This document shows positions 20,726 through 29,469 of a stretch of 64,000 nt of DNA, in pieces (within the stretch, counting starts at the first letter, position 1; each line of letters opens with the position of its first letter). This DNA comes from Kitagawia praeruptora (taxonomy: Eukaryota > Streptophyta > Magnoliopsida > Apiales > Apiaceae). The stretch is taken from assembly GCA_037693485.1 (NCBI GenBank), contig CM075348.1, positions 12,506,501 to 12,570,500 of the forward strand. The letters run 5' to 3'. The position numbers were made by a program, and so were the translations under genes. Below the pieces are notes generated by a model. It was not told the origin of the DNA. It saw only the letters and a list, made by a program, of their open reading frames with translations, and did no database searches.

Positions 20726-22543
20726 CTAAGACTTAGACAGAAACCCTATGTTTACATTCTTAGGTTTCTCTAACACTTTCTCATCTGAATTACTATTGTT
20801 AATCCTTTTGTGTACAACAGGGGTACCTTTTGAATCAATAAATTTAACATGATTAGGTTCAGAAACAATTTTCTTACCTTCAGATTTAGATGTGCTAGCT
20901 TCTACTTTACTATCATCATTGACAATAGCTACTTTTTCTTCTTGTCTAGCCTTATCAAAACCTAAACCATTAACCTTACCACGAATTCCACTTTCAAAGA
21001 TTTCTAGAGTCTTTTTACCAGAATTGTTAATGGTTTTAATCACATCTCTCTCTTCCTCTAGTTCTTTTCTGACATAGTCATAAGCCTCAAGAATAACACT
21101 ATAATCATGCTTAGCTTTATCAGAACTTAACTTGTATTCTTCCATTTGAATTAACTCAGATTCAAGAAAATTATTTCTATCAACTAACTTATCATTCTTA
21201 ACCTTAAGTTCATCTCTTTCACTAGTAAGAATTCTAAAGTTAGTCATAAGATTCTTAAACTCAGCATGGACAGATCTAATTTCATCAGAATTTAAGCTAT
21301 CAAATGAATCAAGAGAGTGAAGTGATACCTTAACAGAAGATGAAGAAGTTTTCTTTGGAGATCCAGGTTTGTCTGAAACATTTGCCATCAATGCAATGTT
21401 GTCATAATCCAATTCATCTTCAGAATCACTGGAATCAGCCCAATCCTTCTGTGTGACCATAAGTGCATTACCCTTTCCTGAATTCCTAGGCTTCTTACAC
21501 TCACTAGCAAAGTGTCCAAGCTCGCTGCAGTTGAAGCACTTGATCTTGGCCTTATCAAGCTTGACAATTGTACTTTTGCCTTTGTCACTCTTCTTCTCCT
21601 CCTTCTTTTGAAAAGGTCCTTTGCTAAATCTTCTCCTGTTGAATCTTCCTTTCTTGAAAGCTTTAGCAAACATAGCAAAGAGTTCCTGCATCTTTGATTC
21701 AGAATCACTGTTGTCAGAGTCTATATCAGTAGTCTCTGACTCAGAATTTTCTTTGCTTTTCTTCTTCCTTGAGTTCTTTACAGCAGGCTCTTCATGCTGT
21801 TCCTCTGGAAGCTTCTTTGATTCAGATTGAGCAGTGAGTGCAACAGTTTTTATCTTTCCTTCACCCCTGCTCTTCTGCTGCTGCTTGTCAAGTTCATAAG
21901 CCCTCAGTTTTCCATACACTGCCTCTAATGATATCTCATCAAGATCATTAGCTTCCTCAATTGCAGATATCTTCTCATTATAGAAATCAGGCAAGGCTTT
22001 CATGAACTTAGTATTCATATCCTCCAAGTCATAATATTTACCATGCATGGCCATCTCATTGATGAGTTTTGTAAACCTATCAAAGGTATCAGTAAGTGAC
22101 TCACCATACTTGGATTCAAAGTACTCATACTGTTGTATAAGTAGTGTCCACATGTTCTTCCTGACAGGCTTAGTTCCTTCACAGTGAACATTAAAATTAT
22201 CCCATATATCCTTAGCAGTTTTACAAGAGAGAACATAGTTAGTGAGAACAGAATCAAGACTGTTGAATAATATGTTTCTCACTTTAGCATCTTTAAGAAC
22301 ATTCTCCTTGTCCTTATCTGACCACTCAGATTTTGGCTTCTCTGCTGTATGTTCTGGAATAACTTGACCGTCAACAGTTGCTTGTCCAACAACCTTTGTT
22401 GGAACAAAAGGTCCATCTCTGATTCTGTCAAGATAATCAGGATCTGTTGCTTCCAGATGATGCAACATCTTTACTTCCCATAGAGTATATTCATTTCTCT
22501 TGAGCATAGGAATCTTAGTATTCCCATCCTTGTAACTAGACAT
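20726..22543 (-). CDS. Copia-A gag protein (long SIRE-type)
   Basis: A 605-codon open frame beginning MSSYKDGNTKIPML just downstream of the primer site. It has a gag capsid-like region at residues 1-220 (LTDTFDRFTKLINEMAMHGKYY), a Lys/Glu-rich linker and a CCHC zinc knuckle, CFNCSELGHFASEC, at about residue 335. A coiled-coil-prone region follows at about 410-520. In an active element it would form particles and package RNA. Its stop at 20726 is probably a mutated Gln, since recognisable gag sequence continues beyond it. Confidence 0.88.
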   Translation of the reverse strand: MSSYKDGNTKIPMLKRNEYTLWEVKMLHHLEATDPDYLDRIRDGPFVPTKVVGQATVDGQVIPEHTAEKPKSEWSDKDKENVLKDAKVRNILFNSLDSVLTNYVLSCKTAKDIWDNFNVHCEGTKPVRKNMWTLLIQQYEYFESKYGESLTDTFDRFTKLINEMAMHGKYYDLEDMNTKFMKALPDFYNEKISAIEEANDLDEISLEAVYGKLRAYELDKQQQKSRGEGKIKTVALTAQSESKKLPEEQHEEPAVKNSRKKKSKENSESETTDIDSDNSDSESKMQELFAMFAKAFKKGRFNRRRFSKGPFQKKEEKKSDKGKSTIVKLDKAKIKCFNCSELGHFASECKKPRNSGKGNALMVTQKDWADSSDSEDELDYDNIALMANVSDKPGSPKKTSSSSVKVSLHSLDSFDSLNSDEIRSVHAEFKNLMTNFRILTSERDELKVKNDKLVDRNNFLESELIQMEEYKLSSDKAKHDYSVILEAYDYVRKELEEERDVIKTINNSGKKTLEIFESGIRGKVNGLGFDKARQEEKVAIVNDDSKVEASTSKSEGKKIVSEPNHVKFIDSKGTPVVHKRINNSNSDEKVLEKPKNVNIGFLSKS

Positions 22544-22573
22544 GATTGCAGATCTTTATGATTATTCGAAATC

Positions 22574-22590
22574 AACCTGCTCTGATACCA
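22574..22590 (-). other. Copia-A primer binding site
   Basis: On the minus strand, TGGTATCAGAGCAGGTT lies two bases inside the 5' LTR. TGGTATCAGAGC is the complement of the initiator-Met tRNA 3' end, the usual primer of plant copia elements. Confidence 0.92.
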
Positions 22591-22592
22591 AT

Positions 22593-23345
22593 TGTTAACT
22601 CGAATAACTTGTAGAAGGGGGGGGGTTTGAATACAAGTTATATAATCGTGTCTGATTTTTGCTTGATTAGATAAACAAGAATAAACGAATGAATCAAACT
22701 GTTTGTATTAATAAGATCAAATACAAACTCTACCAAAGGTGTACAAACACCTTTAGCAGTTGCTGACAAAATAAATCTCTCTCTCTCTCTCTGTTTGTTT
22801 CGAACTCTCGAATACAAACCTTATACAGAGCTACGCATACAAAATCACGATTCCTCTCACGTACTCTTTTTACAATGATATAGAGAGAGTATTTATAATG
22901 CTATCTATCAACTAATCACAGAAAGATAATCTATACATGATAATGTTCTGCCATCCAGTTGATAGTTTCCATCAATAGAAAATTCTTTCCTTCATAAAAT
23001 CTTCTTGCTTGTTCCTCAAACAAAGATCCTGTTTTATAGCACTTGCCAGTTTTTGTAGCATCCATAATGACATCATCAGTAACACGACTGATATCAGGAT
23101 TCCTTCTTGCGTCAGGATCTGACCATTCCATCAGTACTTGATCAGTATTTGACTTGACATATCAGGATTCAATCTCAATTCCTGACATGTAGTACTCGAT
23201 GCACTGTTTCTGACTTAATTCTACAGAAAACTGTCTTACACATATCTCCTATACAAAGTGCTAAATACTTTATAAGGTCAGGATATACAAGAAATATAAG
23301 TAAAATTCTATTCTTAACATCACAACTCATGAATTATTCCTAACA
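22593..23345 (-). repeat. Copia-A 5' LTR
   Basis: 753 bp from TGTTAACTCG to TTCCTAACA on the plus strand. It contains a G run at about 22618, a (CT)n run near 22777-22793 and several TCAGGAT/TCAGTAT words, including CGTCAGGATCTGA at 23110. It matches the truncated partner at 2892-3238. Confidence 0.92.
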
Positions 23346-24338
23346 CAAACCATACCATCGGAACTCTCTTACGCTAATTATATATAGAATATAATTGTAT
23401 CATATTGAATCCTATTATATAATAAGAGTAAAAGAGATAATAGATAAGTACTATCATAGGTTAAGGGTTCGATACCCTCTAACAACATATTAAAACTGAA
23501 TAAAAGTTTATTTAATTTATAGTAGAATTATATTCAAATACCAAAAAATAAATTTAATATCTAAATCAAATATAAGTAGGTATTCTAAATTGAATAGAAT
23601 TATATCTAATATTAGATGAATGCTATTAGGATTATATTTCAATACAAAAAATTAAATTTTAATAATCTAAAGGGATGATAGGTAAGTACTACCATAGGTC
23701 AAGGTTCGATACCCTCCAACAATGTATTAAAACCGAATAAAAATTTATTTGATTTATAGTAGGATTATATTCAAATAACAAAAAATAAATTTAATAATCT
23801 AAATCAAATATAAGTAGGTATTCTAAATTGAAAGAATTATATCTAATATTAGATTAATGATAATAGGATTATATTCAAATATAAAAAAATAAATTTTAAT
23901 AATCTAAATCAAATATAAGTAGGTTTTCTAAATTAAATAGAATTCTCATTGTAAAAATTCGGAACTTTCTAATCCCTCAATTTTCGAGTAGTTTCAGTTA
24001 GATAATAATTGTTAAACCATCGGTAAATTAAAGATAATTTCTTGAGTTTGTGTGACCTGTAAAATTGTCTAACTCTGAATTTAAGAACTCAAGATTGAGT
24101 AAAAAGAGTAAATTGATTGTTTGAAGTCTAATAAATAATATTTTTATATATATTTACTTAGATTTAGTTGTTTTTTCTCTAAATCTTTCAAATTTAAGAG
24201 TTCTTTATTTATTTCAATGGAAAATTTAAAATTTATCTGATAAAAATCAAATTTAATATAAATCAAATTTAATACATATAAATATTAAAAAAATAATTTC
24301 ATAATATAATTTATATAGATATAAATATTTAAAAAAAA
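23346..24338. repeat. AT-rich tandem repeat region, ~235-bp period
   Basis: Two long copies and a partial third are visible (about 23425-23640, 23655-23870 and 23870-23940). Each carries TAAGTACTA, GGTTCGATACCCTC, AATTTATTT and AAATATAAGTAGG. GGTTCGATACC looks like a Pol III box B, so a SINE ancestry is possible. No coding sequence is seen. Confidence 0.7.
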
Positions 24339-24367
24339 GTCGTGCATTGCACCGGTTATAAGCTAGT
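24339..24367 (+). mobile_element. Helitron-type 3' terminus
   Basis: GTGCATTGCAC forms a short hairpin followed by CGGTTATAAG and CTAG, with T next. This is the standard Helitron 3' end. The tandem-repeat DNA to its left may be the body; no 5' end was identified. Confidence 0.55.
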
Positions 24368-24410
24368 AGTTATTTAATACACATGAATGTGTAATATCTC
24401 AAAATATGTA

Positions 24411-24661
24411 CTCCCTCTGTCCCGTGTGTTTGTTTACATTTGCGGACCAATTTTCGGTACGGATTTTAAGGTACATTTTAGGGATAGTTCTATAACTTAT
24501 TTTTGATATTTTCTTTTTTTGTATAAAAATAGAACAATCCTATTTTTATATAAAAAATGAAAATATCAAAAATATGTTATAGAACTATCCTTAAAATGAA
24601 CCTTAAAATGCGTGTCAAATACGCAATTTTTTATGTAAAAAAATGGGTGGGATGGAGGGAG
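24411..24661. mobile_element. Stowaway-type MITE
   Basis: The ends are CTCCCTCTGTCCC and the inverse GGGATGGAGGGAG, flanked by the TA target duplication (24409-24410 and 24662-24663). Almost the whole 251 bp folds back, for example GGGATAGTTCTATAAC against GTTATAGAACTATCC. It is non-coding, of the Tc1/mariner-related Stowaway class. Confidence 0.88.
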
Positions 24662-24879
24662 TAATATCTTAAGAGAATGATGTACCTGCTCAGGTATTTG
24701 TCATGACATACTTTTATAAAATCAAAAGAAATTTCATGAATAATCTAATTTTCACAAAAATGTCCCTGTGAGATCACCTATTTTATAAGAATTTAAAAAA
24801 AGTAACTTAGGTAAGTCCTGATATAATCTCAGGAACATTATTCTCATAACTCAAAATATGCATATATTAAAAATATTGC

Positions 24880-25215
24880 CAAATATTTATCTAATTTATT
24901 TAACAACATCCCTTTAACAACATTTTTTCTCCCAAAATAACAATTTTGAATAACCTTCTATGGGAGCCATATTAATTCTCAGTTTCTCACTACATGTTGG
25001 TGCACATCTAATAACGAAACATGAGAAATACAGGGGATGTAAATTCTGAATTTCATCAAGTCATATTTACGGGTTGTTTTTCAAATAATTTTTTGTCGAA
25101 AAACTGAGAGAGCAATAATTTTTTAAAAAAACAATAATAAAAAAATTTAGAAATATATAAATCTTGGGGGTGAGCCGTGAGCTCAATTGATGATGTTTCA
25201 ATCAGACGTACAATT
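24880..25215 (+). repeat. Segmental duplication of 37100-37400
   Basis: Diverged but collinear matches include TATCTAATTT, CATATT/GATTCTC, GCCCATCTAATAA-like words and GGGATGTAAATTCTGAATTTCATC against its partner near 37285. The block continues past two inserted elements into 25770-25985, which matches 47590-47790. Confidence 0.7.
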
Positions 25216-25218
25216 TCT

Positions 25219-25488
25219 ATGGCCTGTTTGGCAATTAGCTATTAGCTGATAGCTGTTAGTTTATAGCGGATTTAATTAGCTGTTTTGACTAGCGGATTGA
25301 AATTAGCTGTTTTGAATAAAAGTGTTTGGTAAATAGCTTTTTGAATAACTTTTTATGACACATAGCAAACCTCTAATTGAAAAAGCTCCTAAAATGAGCT
25401 TTTTCAAAATTAGCTTTTTGATCCCAAACCTCTAACTCAAACTTCTAACAACCAAACACTCACATTAGAGGTTTCATTTGGTCAAACC
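25219..25488. mobile_element. MITE-like element with TAGCTATTAGCTG repeats
   Basis: It begins GGCCTGTTTGGCAATTAGC, a start seen in many plant hAT-like MITEs, and holds repeated AATTAGCTG and AGCTTTTT words. The right part contains CCAAACACTC as a weak inverse. Its right end merges with the next element and no clear target duplication is seen. Confidence 0.45.
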
Positions 25489-25496
25489 TCTAACAT

Positions 25497-25760
25497 GGGT
25501 CCTGGTCCCGACAATCGTTTGTCAGGACCGGTTATTTAACAATCGATTCCACAGTCGTTGGATCGTTGATCCAACGGCTGAGATTAAAAAAAAAAATTAC
25601 TGTCCGTTATAATTTTCCGTGGATCGGAAGCGGAAAATTGTAGCGGACAGTAATTTTTTTTTTTTTAATCCAGGGAGCCATTGGATCAACGATTCAACGG
25701 TTTACAAACCGATTATTATATAACCGGTCCCAAACAAATAATTGTCAAGGACCAAAACCC
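25497..25760. mobile_element. Foldback MITE with 8-bp target duplication
   Basis: The two halves are long inverted repeats. GGGTCCTGGTCC pairs with the inverse of GGACCAAAACCC, and the centre pairs AATTACTGTCCG with CGGACAGTAATT around a GATCGGAAGCGG loop. TCTAACAT occurs directly outside both ends (25489-25496 and 25762-25769). The size of that duplication suggests the hAT superfamily. No ORF. Confidence 0.8.
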
Positions 25761-25769
25761 ATCTAACAT

Positions 25770-25985
25770 TGTGTTCAGAGTTAAGTAGACGATCGAAGTG
25801 ATCGAACTGTATTGTATTGCCAGTGCTCAAACCCCTTGTATGCTTTAATTAAAATCCCGACTGATTTTTACTTTGTGAATCGAAATATGAAGCTAAAATG
25901 CTTACAAAATCAGCCACAAAATTTAACAGTTGCTGCGATTTTCGTTGTTTTATTAACTAATGTATTTCCCAATCAATGAACTAAA
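25770..25985 (+). pseudogene. Ghost copy of O-fucosyltransferase exon 1 and its upstream DNA
   Basis: Aligns with 47590-47790. Both have CTTTAATTAAAA, then AATCGAAATATGAAGCTAAA, and an ATG (25887 here, 47689 there). The ghost reads MKLKCLQNQPQ and a similar hydrophobic stretch, then a stop after FPNQ. Nothing matching later exons follows. It is a truncated duplicate, not a gene. Confidence 0.85.
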
Positions 25986-26386
25986 AATCTTGAATCTTGT
26001 AATCATTCTGGTATCACCGTGACAGTTTCATCGTCCGAGTTCGAGTGCCTTATTAATCAAATTAATCTCAGCTCTTTACCAACAAGTTTGTAAGAGACAA
26101 TATTGTTTCTACAACATTCAGCACCCCAACGGAAACAGCTATTCAAGAATATAGATCAGAGAAAAATGCAGATGAATATTGCTGTCTATAGTTGTCCAAA
26201 ATATAAACGAATGAATTTCTCACACTATGTTCAAAATAGCAGAAAATGCAATATCTATACGTAACTAGCTTAATAAGACCTTAACAAGACAACTCATAGC
26301 TGAAAGAGTAGAAAAACAACGAGCAGTAAATCGCAATAGCCTTCTTTTCCACTACTTGTTGCCTGCAAACTATAAATGGCTACGGT
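25986..26386. other. 3' flank of the F-box gene
   Basis: AT-rich DNA downstream of the F-box stop codon (minus strand). It should include the 3' untranslated region and polyadenylation signals of that gene. Nothing else is recognised. Confidence 0.5.
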
Positions 26387-26594
26387 TTAGAGATAGGGTG
26401 AAATCAAGCTTTCGACATAAGTATTCACTTCACAATCAAATCCATAACTATACACTCGTTTATCATCATCATCAGTATAATATTCTTCATATTCCCCTCT
26501 ATCAAACAATTCCTTGTATGTGTTGTCCTTTGAATTGTATAGTTGTATACGTGAGTTCAACATCATAATAATCTCGCCATTCAGAGTAATGTTG
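26387..26594 (-). pseudogene. F-box gene, 3' part (separated by Copia-B)
   Basis: On the minus strand this continues the F-box frame from 34214. Removing one TGTTG duplication joins codons ...KPIN to ITLNGEIIMML. The segment then reads through NTYKELFDRGEYEEYY and an Asp run to YVESLISPYL and a TAA stop at 26387-26389. There is no internal stop, and the ending is the usual C-terminus of CPR30-type F-box proteins. Bases 26590-26594 are the target duplication. Confidence 0.9.
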
Positions 26595-27855
26595 TGTTGG
26601 GTATTTTACACTAAACACAACAATGAGGCAGTGATATATATTAAAACAAGAACAGGCAATAAAACCAATTAACAGAAACAAATCACGAAGGCAAAACAAA
26701 GTATAATTAGAGACTGTAATTAACGAGAAAAGTAAGAATAAACTTATCTCCCACAGAAGCTATTAGCAATCCTGATCAGAGAGAGAAGAACAGCTGAGTC
26801 ACCAAGCCCTTCGAGAAGACTTGGCTGTTCTTGAAGAGATTATTGCCCCACTTACGCTGTGTTGGGTTGCTGCAATAACACTTCCAGGATAAAACAGCAC
26901 AGATCAAACCGGTCACAGAGGCGGAGAGATCAACAGCGACTAGCACCTCAGTTCGCCTGAGAATTATGTATTTAACTGTATATATTGAGGGAGAACAGAG
27001 AGAAGACAGCTAGGGTTTTTATATCCCTTAGAATTATCTCTTAACGTTCTATACTGTATGTATTTATAATACAAAACATAAAACGTAACTGATAATCCAT
27101 AAAAGAAAAGTAAATATTCTGATTTAATTTCATTAACTGCATCAGTATTTCAGTTACAACATCATCAGGAATTTAACCATCGTCAGGATCTGAGATCCAT
27201 CAGGATTGGTCATTATCAGTATCTGATCCATCAGGATTTTAGTCCGTCAGGATCTGATGCCCATCAGTATTGGGTTATGTTCAGAGTCTGTCCATCAGGA
27301 TTTGATGTCTGATCAGCTCAATAATTCCAAGTACTGATACAACAGTAGTAACATATAAAATCTGATGTTCTGTTAAAATAAATCAATATTCCAGGTAATA
27401 AAATTCCTCGCCCAGGTCGCCTCGCGTACGCGAGACGCCGAGACATTCGCCCAAATCGCCCTTCGACCCGACCCGTGTCGTGGCGTGGCGTGGCGTGGCG
27501 AGGCGGGCGGCGGCGCGCGTGTGTGTGTGTGTGCGCGAGGCTCACACTACAACCATGCACACCCACATGCCTTAGTAGTTATACACTACACTTGCACATG
27601 GAGCTATATAAAGCCTCCAACCTCTCATTACCAATTCTATGTGGGACTCAAGTTATTTCAACTAACTAACCCACATAACCCATTTCAAGCAGCAACTTCA
27701 ACTCAATTTATTTATGGATTCCACTAAGAAAATGTCTTAGATCCAAACATGAAAGTTTAAGTCCTCATTACAAGGAACAACCTCCACTCGTTAGTTTCTG
27801 GAAATTACATCAAGAACATATTATAAATATGCCTCAAACTTTCCATTTTCTAACA
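26595..27855 (-). repeat. Copia-B 3' LTR
   Basis: Begins TGTTGGGTATTTT and ends TTTTCTAACA. It contains an array of TCAGGAT/TCAGTAT words (27140-27310) and a short GC-rich island with GGCGTGGCGTGGCG and a GT run (27405-27545), unlike the AT-rich surroundings. The inside edge ATCCCCCACGAATCC is the polypurine tract on the other strand. Confidence 0.95.
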
Positions 27856-28390
27856 ATCCCCCACGAATCCATACAGAAATTCAAATACATATCTATCCTC
27901 ATCATGACTTGTTTTTCAGAGTAGGTACCCTTCCGGGTTTGAACCCTCCTAAGTCCTCTACTTTGATGGCTACCGGATTCAGATGGAATGTTTCACCTTG
28001 AATCTTTATCCGTTTGGTGTAACCACACTCCATAGACGACGACAAGTCAAAGGCTATGGTGCCAATCTACGGCTTTGAGACGTTAATGGTCATGTCTCGA
28101 TCCTGTTCGTCGAATGCTTCAAGGAATAACCCTTTCCTCTAATTGCGACCACACAATTACATTCGCTTAGCTGGGCATCTCCAGAGATGTACTGCTAGCA
28201 TCTCGTCAAATGACTTGACCCCATTCAGAGTTCAAATAACTCTTGCTATTCTGGCAGTTACAGTACCTTATAGGTTTACAGGGGATAGACTCCAGATACG
28301 TGAGTATCAATCTATGTAGTTAAAGGTACAACCAATTCACCCTTACAACTTGTTATTACCACATTGAATACACTTTCGAGGGATCTCCTC
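27856..28390 (-). other. Copia-B 3' untranslated region
   Basis: About 535 bp between the RNase H stop and the 3' LTR. No ORF is supported. The polypurine tract lies at the LTR edge (27856-27870). Confidence 0.75.
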
Positions 28391-28903
28391 TCATGTGTAT
28401 TGGGTTCCCGCTGTAGATGAATTACTATGGGCTATCAGTCCCATCCCCAACCTAGACTTAAGGACTACAGCATGCTCAAGCCCTTTAGTCAAAGGATCAG
28501 CTAGGTTTTCTTGAGTTCCAATAAACTCAACAGCAATAATCCTTTCAGACATTAAACCCCTTATAGACTTCAGTCTAACTTGGATATGTCTCTTTGTTTT
28601 CACATTATACTTCTTGCTGTTTATCTTGTCGATAGTTGTACGGCTATCACAATGAACAGCAAAAGCAGGAAGTGGACGACTTACTACAGGTAACATTGAC
28701 ATAAGTCCATGTAACCATTCAGCCTCAGTCCCCGTGGCATCTAATGCACACAACTCAGCCTCAAAAGTAGACCGAGTTATAACAGTCTGTCTAGAAGACT
28801 TCCAAGATACTGCTCCACCCGCTAGGGTAAACAGATATCCAGTCACTCCATTGGAACCAGACTTATTAGCTATCCAACTTGCATCACTATATCCCTCTAG
28901 CAC
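28391..28903 (-). pseudogene. Copia-B RNase H, duplicated downstream copy
   Basis: A 170-codon frame repeating the last part of the main pol ORF, beginning LEGYSDASWIANKSG and ending GLIAHSNSSTAGTQYT. It retains SDAS, FEAELCAL and the LADPLTKGL end. It arises from a direct repeat with a period of 508 bp (28454-28961 against 28962-29469). The copies are almost identical; one difference is N for K in IANKSG/IAKKSG. As the frame of the upstream copy runs out 508 bp earlier, this part is no longer joined to RT. Confidence 0.85.
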
Positions 28904-29469
28904 TCCAGGAAACCTCCTGTAATGCAGACCAAGATATATGGTGCCTTTCAGAGGATCAGCTAGACTTAAGGACTACAGCATGCTCAAGCCCTTTAGTCAA
29001 AGGATCAGCTAGGTTTTCTTGAGTTCCAATAAACTCAACAGCAATAATCCTTTCAGACATTAAACCCCTTATAGACTTCAGTCTAACTTGGATATGTCTC
29101 TTTGTTTTCACATTATACTTCTTGCTGTTTATCTTGTCGATAGTTGTACGGCTATCACAATGAACAGCAAAAGCAGGAAGTGGACGACTTACTACAGGTA
29201 ACATTGACATAAGTCCATGTAACCATTCAGCCTCAGTCCCCGTGGCATCTAATGCACACAACTCAGCCTCAAAAGTAGACCGAGTTATAACAGTCTGTCT
29301 AGAAGACTTCCAAGATACTGCTCCACCCGCTAGGGTAAACAGATATCCAGTCACTCCATTGGAACCAGACTTCTTAGCTATCCAACTTGCATCACTATAT
29401 CCCTCTAGCACTCCAGGAAACCTCCTGTAATGCAGACCAAGATATATGGTGCCTTTCAGATATCTAAGT
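28454..29469. repeat. 508-bp tandem duplication in Copia-B
   Basis: The block from AGACTTAAGGACTACAGC to ATATGGTGCCTTTCAG occurs twice back to back. The junction near 28950-28962 contains AGGATCAGCTAG, which also occurs inside the unit (about 28495), suggesting a template switch at that word. 508 is not a multiple of three, so the upstream copy loses its normal C-terminal ~20 codons. Confidence 0.93.

Larger units (their letters stand above)
2892..23345 (-). mobile_element. Copia-A: SIRE-like Ty1/copia element, degenerate, with nested gypsy
   Basis: Read on the minus strand it runs: 5' LTR (22593-23345), initiator-Met tRNA primer site, gag, protease, integrase, reverse transcriptase, RNase H, a spacer with an opposing small gene, an extra ORF, polypurine tract, truncated 3' LTR (2892-3238). 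The long gag, the RT type and the extra ORF after pol resemble the SIRE/Maximus lineage. The coding region carries at least five in-frame stops and several indels, so it cannot act alone. The two LTRs differ at roughly 11 of about 350 comparable bases by eye, indicating moderate age. The gypsy element at 3276-11946 inserted between the extra ORF and the 3' LTR. Confidence 0.9.

Noticed and set aside
23460..23480. Possible tRNA gene at GGTTCGATACC
   Set aside because: No acceptor stem or box A at proper spacing; it is part of a tandem repeat.
27318..27727. Short ORFs on both strands around the GC-rich GGCGTGGCG stretch, repeated near 33760-34085
   Set aside because: They lie in the Copia-B LTRs and encode low-complexity repeats.
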